Assembly (NCBI GenBank): GCA_015069135.1
Contig: SVJE01000002.1
Coordinates: forward strand, 41,953 to 105,952
Source: Oscillospiraceae bacterium
GTDB lineage: Bacteria; Bacillota; Clostridia; UBA1212; SIG427
DNA length: 64,000 bases
Direction: 5' to 3'
A program made the position numbers and the translations under genes. The notes below the pieces were generated by a model, which had not been told where the DNA came from, ran no database searches, and worked only from the letters and a program-made list of their open reading frames with translations. Shown one piece after another: positions 23,494-33,116 of this stretch (position 1 is its first letter; each line of letters starts with the position of its first letter).

Positions 23494-24339
23494 ATGACCA
23501 GAGAAGTTGATGTAAAGTTATTAACAGATAATATTAAAGAGATGTGTATTGAAGCTACACACTTCCTTACACCTGACATGGATGCAGCTCTTAAAAAGGC
23601 TACTTTAGAAGAAGAGGCTCCTCTTGGTAAGCAGGTTTTAGAGCAGCTTCAGGAAAACCTTAAGATTGCAGGAAAAGAAATGATTCCGATCTGTCAGGAT
23701 ACAGGTATGGCTGTTGTTTTCTTAGAAGTAGGTCAGGACGTTCACTTTGTAGGCGGCGACGTTATGGACGCTGTTAACGAAGGTGTAAGAAGAGGTTATG
23801 TAGATGGTTTCTTAAGAAAATCAGTAGTTAAGGATCCTATTATCCGTGAAAATACAAAGGATAATACTCCTGCTATTTTACACACAGAAATCGTTCCCGG
23901 TGACAAGGTTAAAATTACTGTAGCTCCTAAGGGCTTCGGTAGTGAGAATAAGAGCCGTATCTTTATGTTGACACCTGCTGACGGTATTGAAGGTGTTAAG
24001 GATGCTGTACTTACAGCTGTTAAGGATGCAGGTCCTAATGCTTGTCCTCCAATGGTTATCGGTGTTGGTATAGGCGGTACTTTTGAAAAGTGTGCATTGC
24101 TTGCTAAGAAGGCTCTTACAAGAAATGTATCTGTTCGCTCTGAAATTCCTTATGTTAAGGAATTGGAAGAAGAACTTCTTGAGAAAATTAACCGTAGTGG
24201 TATCGGCCCTGGTGGTTTAGGTGGTAAGACAACAGCTTTGGCTGTAAACATTAACACATACCCAACACATATTGCAGGTCTTCCTGTAGCAATTAACATT
24301 TGCTGCCACGTAAACAGACATGCAGTAAGAGAGATATGA
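23494..24339 (+). CDS. Class I fumarate hydratase / L(+)-tartrate dehydratase, alpha subunit
   Basis: 281 residues, the usual two-subunit alpha length. [4Fe-4S]-cluster cysteines are in 'I-C-Q-D-T-G-M-A' (about 69), 'N-A-C-P-P' (about 187) and 'N-I-C-C-H-V-N-R-H' (about 271-278). 'G-S-E-N-K-S-R' and 'G-I-G-G-T' match the family. The beta subunit is encoded next. In this operon it dehydrates malate to fumarate for the adjacent reductase; tartrate dehydratase activity is the alternative. Confidence 0.92.
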   Translation: MTREVDVKLLTDNIKEMCIEATHFLTPDMDAALKKATLEEEAPLGKQVLEQLQENLKIAGKEMIPICQDTGMAVVFLEVGQDVHFVGGDVMDAVNEGVRRGYVDGFLRKSVVKDPIIRENTKDNTPAILHTEIVPGDKVKITVAPKGFGSENKSRIFMLTPADGIEGVKDAVLTAVKDAGPNACPPMVIGVGIGGTFEKCALLAKKALTRNVSVRSEIPYVKELEEELLEKINRSGIGPGGLGGKTTALAVNINTYPTHIAGLPVAINICCHVNRHAVREI

Positions 24340-24349
24340 GGTGAGTAAC

Positions 24350-24901
24350 ATGGATAGAAAAATTCAGGTACCTATCAGTAAAGAAGATGCAAAGAGCCTT
24401 AAAGTAGGAGATTATGTATATCTTACAGGAACAATTTATTCTGCACGTGATGCTGCTCACAAGCGTATGTCAGATTCTATTGCAAAGGGTGAGAAACTTC
24501 CTTTGGATATGGAAGGCAATGTAATTTATTACATGGGACCATCCCCTGCAAGAGAAGGTCGTCCTATCGGTTCTGCAGGCCCAACAACTGCCGGCAGAAT
24601 GGACCCTTACGTTCCTACATTGTTGGATATGGGTATGGGCGGTATGATTGGTAAAGGTAAGAGAACTCAGGATGTAGTTGACGGTATTGTTCGTAACGGT
24701 GCTGTTTACTTTGCAGCTGTAGGCGGAGCAGGCGCTCTTCTTTCTCAGTGCATTAAGTCTTCAGAAGTTATTGCTTATGATGACCTTGGTCCTGAAGCAA
24801 TCCGCAAGTTGGAAGTTGTTGATATGCCTGTAGTTGTTGTTATTGACAGCGAAGGTAATGACCTTTACAAGATTGCTATTGAGAAGTATAAAAAAGACTA
24901 A
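24350..24901 (+). CDS. Class I fumarate hydratase beta subunit
   Basis: 183 residues from ATG 24350; GAGGTGA lies just upstream and an in-frame GTG at 24341 falls within it. The C-terminal fumarase domain motifs 'Y-L-T-G-T-I-Y-S-A-R-D-A-A-H-K-R' (about 27-42), 'G-P-S-P-A-R-E-G' and 'G-P-T-T-A-G-R-M-D' are intact, as is 'G-K-G-K-R-T'. It pairs with the alpha subunit 10 bases upstream. Confidence 0.92.
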   Translation: MDRKIQVPISKEDAKSLKVGDYVYLTGTIYSARDAAHKRMSDSIAKGEKLPLDMEGNVIYYMGPSPAREGRPIGSAGPTTAGRMDPYVPTLLDMGMGGMIGKGKRTQDVVDGIVRNGAVYFAAVGGAGALLSQCIKSSEVIAYDDLGPEAIRKLEVVDMPVVVVIDSEGNDLYKIAIEKYKKD

Positions 24902-24918
24902 TATTATATAGTTGATTT

Positions 24919-25497
24919 ATGGAACATAAGATTGTTCTAAAAGATAGAACCCTTACATATGAGCTTATCAGGAAGAAGGTAAAGAATGTAAATTTACGGA
25001 TTTACCCTGATGGCCGAGTAAGGGTTTCTGCGTCTTCTTGGGTAAGTTTGAGTCATATTGAAAAATTTTTACTGGAAAAACAGGATTTTATTATAAAGGC
25101 TGTTGATAAGTATGCAGAAAATGCCGATGCGGTTGCTAAAAAAGCAGAAATTCGACGCTATACCAAAGAAGACTATAACGAATGTGCTGGAAAAATAAAT
25201 GCAGCTGTGGCGGCATTTTACCCGCGATTTGGCAAGTATAAAATAAAAATGCCCCGGATTTCTTTAAGGGCTATGAAGACTAGGTGGGGAAGTTGCACTC
25301 CTTCTAAGGGAACAATAAGGTTTAATATGATGTTAGTGGATAAACCGCAAGAGTGTGTGGAGTATGTGGTTGTACATGAGCTGGCTCACTTAGTTCATGG
25401 TAATCATTCCAAAGAGTTCTGGGCTATTGTTGAGGAGATATTACCGGATTGGAAGGCAAGAAAAAAGCGACTTAATGAAAAGTCGCTTGATAATTAA
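24919..25497 (+). CDS. YgjP/WLM-family metallopeptidase-like protein
   Basis: 192 residues. The core 'H-E-L-A-H-L-V-H-G-N-H-S-K-E-F-W' (about 154-169) contains the HExxH zinc motif and second His region of the YgjP (DUF45) family; 'T-R-W-G-S-C' is the other family signature. Physiological role uncertain. It follows the fumarase beta gene by 17 bases with only a weak RBS, and its stop overlaps by 4 bases the stop of the convergent TrmH gene. Confidence 0.85.
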   Translation: MEHKIVLKDRTLTYELIRKKVKNVNLRIYPDGRVRVSASSWVSLSHIEKFLLEKQDFIIKAVDKYAENADAVAKKAEIRRYTKEDYNECAGKINAAVAAFYPRFGKYKIKMPRISLRAMKTRWGSCTPSKGTIRFNMMLVDKPQECVEYVVVHELAHLVHGNHSKEFWAIVEEILPDWKARKKRLNEKSLDN

Positions 25498-26312
25498 AGT
25501 CCTTTTTGTCTCAATCCTGCTTCGTAGGCCACTAAAGTTGAAGCAAACCCTACATTTAAAGATTCGCAGGATCCCAGCATTGGTATTATTACCGGTTGGG
25601 ATATTTTTTTATTACGCCATTCAGGAGAAATTCCTTTGAATTCATTGCCGGCAACAATGGCGATTCTTCCGGTGTAGTCGATTTCCCTATAGGACTTTGT
25701 AGCTGTAAGGTCAGTTACTATTGCTTTGAAATTGTGTTTTTCAAGCCAGTCCATAAGTTCATCCATAGGAGCTTCTGCTACAGGCATCAAAAAAGCAGCA
25801 CCAAGGCTTGAACGGATAAGTCTTGGGTGAGTAAGACGTACACGTCTGTTTGTCATTATGGCAAATTGACCGCCGGCACAATCTAAAGACCTTAATATTG
25901 CACCAATATTACCGGGCTGTTCCTGTCCGTCTAAAATCATAATTACCATATTGTCTTCTAATTTGTTTTCCAAGTCAGAAAGAGAGTAGGAAGGCATTTT
26001 TGCTATTATGAAAAATCCGTCAGCACCTTCTCTGTCGCTGATTTTACTACAAGCTTTCATGGATATACTGTAGGAATTTTCTGCGTAATTTGAAAGGGCG
26101 TCAACTTGTGCCTGTTCTTCAGGAGTTTTTATTATTTCAGGACAGAAAAAGAAATAGGGAACAGTTATTTTTTCTTGTATAAGTTTTTCTGCCGCCCATA
26201 AGCCTTCGCATACAAACAAATCCTTAGCCTCAGAAACCTTTTTACCGCTAAGTAAATCTTTTGCCATTTTAACTTCCGGTGAAGCTATGCCAAGAGCTGT
26301 TATTTCTTTCAT
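25494..26312 (-). CDS. TrmH/SpoU-family RNA 2'-O-methyltransferase
   Basis: 272 residues. An N-terminal RNA-substrate-binding-like domain (about 1-105) is followed by the knotted SPOUT domain with motif 1 'N-I-G-A-I-L-R-S' (about 138), motif 2 'V-A-G-N-E-F-K-G-I-S' and motif 3 'I-P-M-L-G-S-C-E-S-L-N-V', where S-L-N-V is canonical and 'G-S-C' replaces the usual 'G-x-x'. Uses SAM to methylate ribose in rRNA or tRNA; target unknown. RBS AGGAGGT. A second TrmH gene lies upstream on the same strand beyond repeat copy D. Confidence 0.88.
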   Translation of the reverse strand: MKEITALGIASPEVKMAKDLLSGKKVSEAKDLFVCEGLWAAEKLIQEKITVPYFFFCPEIIKTPEEQAQVDALSNYAENSYSISMKACSKISDREGADGFFIIAKMPSYSLSDLENKLEDNMVIMILDGQEQPGNIGAILRSLDCAGGQFAIMTNRRVRLTHPRLIRSSLGAAFLMPVAEAPMDELMDWLEKHNFKAIVTDLTATKSYREIDYTGRIAIVAGNEFKGISPEWRNKKISQPVIIPMLGSCESLNVGFASTLVAYEAGLRQKGL

Positions 26313-26337
26313 AATAGTACCTCCTGTATTAAGATGA

Positions 26338-26544
26338 CCTACCTTTTTACGATAAAACTATATAAAACGGTAGGTTTTTTCGCTATTTTTCCTACCTATT
26401 ACATGCCGAAATGAAGAAAAAGGTAGGTCAAAACATCATATTTTACTTAATTTGTCCTACCTAAACATAGTAAAATAACTTAAAACGGTAGGTTTTTTGC
26501 TGTTTTTTCCTACCTAAAAGTAAAAAAATCACAAAATAGGTAGG
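26338..26544. repeat. Dyad-symmetric eight-site intergenic element, copy D
   Basis: All eight sites are intact CCTAC or GTAGG: 26338(-), 26370(+), 26391(-), 26423(+), 26456(-), 26488(+), 26509(-) and 26540(+). Offsets from the centre 26441.5 are 16.5, 48.5, 69.5, 101.5 on the left and 16.5, 48.5, 69.5, 100.5 on the right. Most sites extend to GGTAGGT / ACCTACC flanked by short A or T runs; TTTTTCCTACCTA at site 3 is identical to site 3 of copy A. It lies between two minus-strand TrmH genes, 25 bases upstream of one start codon and 15 bases past the other stop. Confidence 0.85.
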
Positions 26545-26559
26545 CAAATATCATAAAAA

Positions 26560-27306
26560 TTAATTAAAATTAGTAAATGTATAAAGTCCGATTCCAACGG
26601 CCATAGGTAAATTCAATGAATCTACATTGTTGCTGTGCATAATTCTTGCAGGTGTTCCTATCTGTAAAAATTCAGCAGGTAAACCTGAGGATTCATTGCC
26701 GTAGATTAAAGAAAATGAGTAATCAGAATCTTTAAGATCGGCAGCAACTTTATTTATAGGCTGGCCATCCAGCATAAAAGGTATCAGATTACGATTAGTA
26801 CCACAAAATGCTTTCTGATAGTCTTCAAACTTTTCAAAGTAACAGAAATTTACATGGAATAAAGCACCCATGGAAGCTCTTACTACCTTAGGATCGTAAA
26901 TGTCTGCTGCGGGGGATATAATTGCTATATTTTCAATGCCGAAGGCTGTGGCTGTTCTTAATATTGTACCTAAATTTCCTTTATCTGCCGGGTTGACTAA
27001 CACCAGGTGGTTAGCAGTGACTTCCAGTGAACAATCATATTTTTCAAATACTGCTGCAGCAAAGCAGTTTTCTTTAGGAGAAATACGATTTAATGTCTTA
27101 TCGTCAAAAAGAGCGGGGATACCGCTCTTTTTTGCAAATTCCAGAATTTTAGCTACACCTTGATTGCTTTCACTTTTAGTAGATAAAACAATACGTGAAA
27201 TTACATCAGGCTTATTGTTAATTAACTCTAAAGTTGGAAATACACCTAAGGTATAGGAATAACCAAAGTCCTTCTTATAGGGCTTAAGTCTTGTGTTATC
27301 TTCCAT
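26560..27306 (-). CDS. Second TrmH/SpoU-family RNA methyltransferase
   Basis: 248 residues. SPOUT motifs: 'N-L-G-T-I-L-R-T-A' (about 110), 'I-Y-G-N-E-S-S-G-L-P' and 'D-S-L-N-L-P-M-A-V' near the C-terminus. The N-terminal part is a shorter substrate-binding region. It starts 1 base after the flavodoxin stop, so the two form one unit. Not closely similar to the TrmH at 25494-26312, so this is not a recent duplication. Confidence 0.88.
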   Translation of the reverse strand: MEDNTRLKPYKKDFGYSYTLGVFPTLELINNKPDVISRIVLSTKSESNQGVAKILEFAKKSGIPALFDDKTLNRISPKENCFAAAVFEKYDCSLEVTANHLVLVNPADKGNLGTILRTATAFGIENIAIISPAADIYDPKVVRASMGALFHVNFCYFEKFEDYQKAFCGTNRNLIPFMLDGQPINKVAADLKDSDYSFSLIYGNESSGLPAEFLQIGTPARIMHSNNVDSLNLPMAVGIGLYTFTNFN

Positions 27307-27307
27307 A

Positions 27308-27850
27308 TTAGTAAACTAAACGTCTGTTCATTTCTTCTTCTTCCAGAACCTTTTCTGTACGTTCTGCAACTTCCTGCGCCCAATCAGCTGCTTCTTTAAG
27401 AGCTGCTTCGCACTGTGCATCATCATCCCACCAGATTGGTTCTACAAGATGTTTTTTATCCATTATTACAGATTCCTGAAGAAGATCAGAGAATTTATTC
27501 AGAGCCTTTGTGCTTTCTGTTTCTCCACAGGAGAATAAAGCAATCTTTCTATCATAAATCTTGATAACAGAGAATAATGTGTTAAATACAGGGTTGTAAG
27601 AATCAAACCAAACCGGTGTACCAATGAATATCAGGTCATAGTCACGTGGGTCCCACTTAAATGGGAACAAGCCAGGTTTTTTCTTACGAAGAACTTCCAT
27701 ACGAGCCTTAAAACGTCTAAAAGGTGTATATGGACGTACTCTGTCAACACGAACTAACTTTGCAGAGTCAGCTCCGATTCTTTCGGAAATTGCGTTTGCT
27801 ACTGCTTCGGTATTTCCGTCAAGACTGTAATACAAAACAAGAACTTTCAT
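27308..27850 (-). CDS. Flavodoxin-family protein
   Basis: 180 residues. N-terminal FMN phosphate loop 'Y-Y-S-L-D-G-N-T-E-A' (about 7-16) and 'F-I-G-T-P-V-W-F-D-S-Y' (about 75-85) are typical of flavodoxin/menaquinone-dependent protoporphyrinogen-oxidase-like proteins. The charged C-terminal tail is rich in Glu. Good RBS (AAGGAG). First gene of a two-gene unit with the TrmH gene, behind a promoter containing a 13-bp dyad. Role in electron transfer is inferred. Confidence 0.85.
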   Translation of the reverse strand: MKVLVLYYSLDGNTEAVANAISERIGADSAKLVRVDRVRPYTPFRRFKARMEVLRKKKPGLFPFKWDPRDYDLIFIGTPVWFDSYNPVFNTLFSVIKIYDRKIALFSCGETESTKALNKFSDLLQESVIMDKKHLVEPIWWDDDAQCEAALKEAADWAQEVAERTEKVLEEEEMNRRLVY

Positions 27851-27893
27851 ATAAAAACTCCTTAAATAAGATTTGCTAATAACTTATAGACTA

Positions 27894-27940
27894 ACTTTAC
27901 AAGTTTTTGCCATAGATGTCAATAAAATATGGCAAAAACT
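27894..27940 (-). promoter_or_regulatory. Promoter of flavodoxin-TrmH unit overlapped by a 13-bp dyad
   Basis: Minus strand -35 TTGACA (complement of 27917-27922) and -10 TAAAGT (complement of 27894-27899), spacer 17. A perfect inverted repeat AGTTTTTGCCATA (27902-27914) / TATGGCAAAAACT (27928-27940) with a 13-base gap is centred on the -35 box. T-rich arms are on the 5' side in both directions, so it is not an intrinsic terminator; an operator is more likely. Confidence 0.55.
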
Positions 27941-27963
27941 CATAATTGTTTATAAAGTATTCA

Positions 27964-31119
<3,156 letters not shown>

Positions 31120-31149
31120 TTACAAAGTATTTTTATTATATCATAGTTT

Positions 31150-31791
31150 TTATAAATCGACTATACCGTCAAGCACAATAAATGCACCGTTTTCAATTAA
31201 TTTTTCTTCAGGGTAAGTACCTCTTATACCTACACATTTCATTCCTGCAGAAACAGCTGATATAACGCCACTTATGGAGTCTTCGCAGACCACACATAAT
31301 GAGGGGTCAACACCTACACCGGCGGCTGCTTTAAGGAATATTTCAGGGTCGGGTTTGTTCTTTGTTATATCATCTTCAGTGAGAACAATATCAACCCATT
31401 CCTTGTTGATTCCTGCAAACTCAAGGTTTGCATAAACTTTCATTCCCGCAGCACTGGAAGCTACCGCAATCTTAAAGCCTTCTTCATGAAGTTCTTTTAT
31501 TTTATCGGCAACACCGGGGAATATGACAACTTCGTCCTTTGCCGTTTCAAGATACTTGTTATACATGTGGGTGGCCAATTCAGGGCTATAGGAAAGTCCG
31601 TATTTTTCTGCTACACCGCCGAAATATTTTACACTTCCTGTTCCGAAGAAAGGTACAAAATCTTCAGGGGAAACTGTTACTCCGTAATCTTTGAAGCCTT
31701 CAACAGAAGCTTTAATCATGGCTTCTTCCGTGTCTAAAAGCACACCATCCATATCAAAGATTATGGCCTTGAAAGAACTTTTATCTATCAT
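31150..31791 (-). CDS. HAD-superfamily phosphatase, beta-phosphoglucomutase-like
   Basis: 213 residues. 'F-D-M-D-G-V-L-L-D-T-E' at the N-terminus carries the nucleophile and acid/base Asp, followed by a four-helix cap. 'A-S-S-A' (motif II) and 'K-P-D-P-E' with 'C-V-V-C-E-D-S' (motifs III/IV) complete it. This layout fits beta-phosphoglucomutase or a sugar-phosphate phosphatase. It lies between the SGNH lipoprotein (3-base gap) and lacZ (48-base gap). Confidence 0.88.
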   Translation of the reverse strand: MIDKSSFKAIIFDMDGVLLDTEEAMIKASVEGFKDYGVTVSPEDFVPFFGTGSVKYFGGVAEKYGLSYSPELATHMYNKYLETAKDEVVIFPGVADKIKELHEEGFKIAVASSAAGMKVYANLEFAGINKEWVDIVLTEDDITKNKPDPEIFLKAAAGVGVDPSLCVVCEDSISGVISAVSAGMKCVGIRGTYPEEKLIENGAFIVLDGIVDL

Positions 31792-31794
31792 AGA

Positions 31795-32982
31795 TTATTC
31801 TTCAACCTCCAGAGTACGAAGCATCAGCTGAGCATAAGCTCTGATTAAAAAGTCATTGGGATGATTAATGTTGTTACTGTTAATATCCCAATAACGCTTC
31901 TGAGCCAGGATGTCGCTGTACAAAGTAGTCATATCGGCTACAACAGCAGTAGCGGTAAAATTCCAGTTGTATTTCTGCATAGCTTCGTTGAAATACTGTT
32001 GTGTTCCAAAGAAATGTGCAGATTCAGGGTTAGCCAGCATTGTGGAAATTAAAATATATTCACAATCAGGATTTCCTGAGGTAATATCCATCATAATATA
32101 GCTTATGTTATCACAAAACTCTACAGGGTCTCTTGCAATATCATTCATTCCGTAACCGATGATAGCAAGATCGGGCTCATAATTTCTGCCTCTTTCGGTT
32201 GAATTCTGGTATCCCCACTGTGAATCAGAACCACCAACAGCAGTGTTTATGATTTCAATTTCATCGTAGTCGTAAACTTCTTTAAGCTTCTTTTCAAACA
32301 TAGAGAACCAGGTCGGCATATATGGAGCTGTGCCATCTTCTCCTACGGTGCTGGTAGCTTCTGCACCTTCACAGATACTATCTCCGTATATAAGAATTTT
32401 AATAGGTTCTTTATTTTTCAATTTTTCAACAGTTTTAGGAAGGGAACCACCTTGAGCCTTAGGCACAGTACCTTGCCATTTATCTGTGTGAATGTATGTA
32501 ACGGCAATTTGTAATTCGTGGAGTCCGCCACCTAAAATATATCCACCACCTGTTTTTTCAGTAATTCTCTCACCTTCAGCAGGATAATAGGTTGTGTATT
32601 CAATGGTATTGATGGAAGAACCTTCCGGAATAACCAACATGCCGTCTTTCAAAACATAATCTTTTCCTTCCTCATAAAGAACATCCAGATGAGAGTTTCT
32701 TACAGCAAGTATTTTTGTTGCCTTGTACATAAGAGGAATAGGCTTGATAGAACCATCTTCTTCCTCAAGAGGCATAACAGATTCGTTGTAAATTACATCA
32801 CTGTCCCAATAATAGTTTGTATATTTTTCTAAATCATAAGCAGGGCAATCCATATCTTCTTCGCTCAATCCTTTCATAATCTTATTTGATTTAATTTGTG
32901 CGCAACCTGAAAAAGATACAGTCAACATAACTGCAACCAAAAACAGACATAAAACACGCATAAATATCTTGCATTTATTCAT
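31795..32982 (-). CDS. SGNH/GDSL-family hydrolase lipoprotein
   Basis: 395 residues. Lipoprotein signal with lipobox 'F-S-G-C' at about residue 27, so attached outside the membrane. A beta-rich region of about 170 residues precedes the SGNH domain: 'I-Y-G-D-S-I-C-E-G' (Ser), 'V-G-G-S', 'G-Y-G-M-N-D' (Asn) and 'N-N-I-N-H-P-N-D' (Asp/His dyad). Likely a carbohydrate deacetylase/esterase acting on glycans before sugar uptake. Promoter overlaps divergently with that of the glycyl-radical enzyme. Confidence 0.85.
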   Translation of the reverse strand: MNKCKIFMRVLCLFLVAVMLTVSFSGCAQIKSNKIMKGLSEEDMDCPAYDLEKYTNYYWDSDVIYNESVMPLEEEDGSIKPIPLMYKATKILAVRNSHLDVLYEEGKDYVLKDGMLVIPEGSSINTIEYTTYYPAEGERITEKTGGGYILGGGLHELQIAVTYIHTDKWQGTVPKAQGGSLPKTVEKLKNKEPIKILIYGDSICEGAEATSTVGEDGTAPYMPTWFSMFEKKLKEVYDYDEIEIINTAVGGSDSQWGYQNSTERGRNYEPDLAIIGYGMNDIARDPVEFCDNISYIMMDITSGNPDCEYILISTMLANPESAHFFGTQQYFNEAMQKYNWNFTATAVVADMTTLYSDILAQKRYWDINSNNINHPNDFLIRAYAQLMLRTLEVEE

Positions 32983-33023
32983 TTTTAAACAACTCCAATC
33001 ATCTCATAAATACGATTGTGGTT

Positions 33024-33052
33024 ATTGTATCATTTTTACGTTGACAAATCAA
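33024..33052 (-). promoter_or_regulatory. Promoter of the SGNH lipoprotein unit
   Basis: Minus strand -35 TTGATT (complement of 33047-33052) and -10 TACAAT (complement of 33024-33029), spacer 17. It overlaps the plus-strand promoter at 33041, so the two may compete. Confidence 0.55.
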
Positions 33053-33069
33053 TTTAGCAATGATATAAA
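33041..33069 (+). promoter_or_regulatory. Promoter of the glycyl-radical enzyme gene
   Basis: -35 TTGACA (33041-33046), -10 TATAAA (33064-33069), spacer 17. Predicted transcript start near 33076 leaves little leader for the ATG at 33084 and supports the downstream start at 33117. Confidence 0.7.
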
Positions 33070-33116
33070 AATGCTATAAAATCATGAAAATTCTACCAAA
33101 TATAAATGGGGATATT

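Noticed and set aside
26338..26544. CRISPR array
   Set aside because: The repeated words are only 5-12 bases, alternate in strand, have unequal spacings and no cas genes are present; same for 5957-6164, 9397-9604 and 11359-11543.
27902..27940. Intrinsic terminator of lacZ
   Set aside because: The stem has its T-rich arm on the 5' side and no T-run after it in the lacZ direction, and it overlaps a good promoter.
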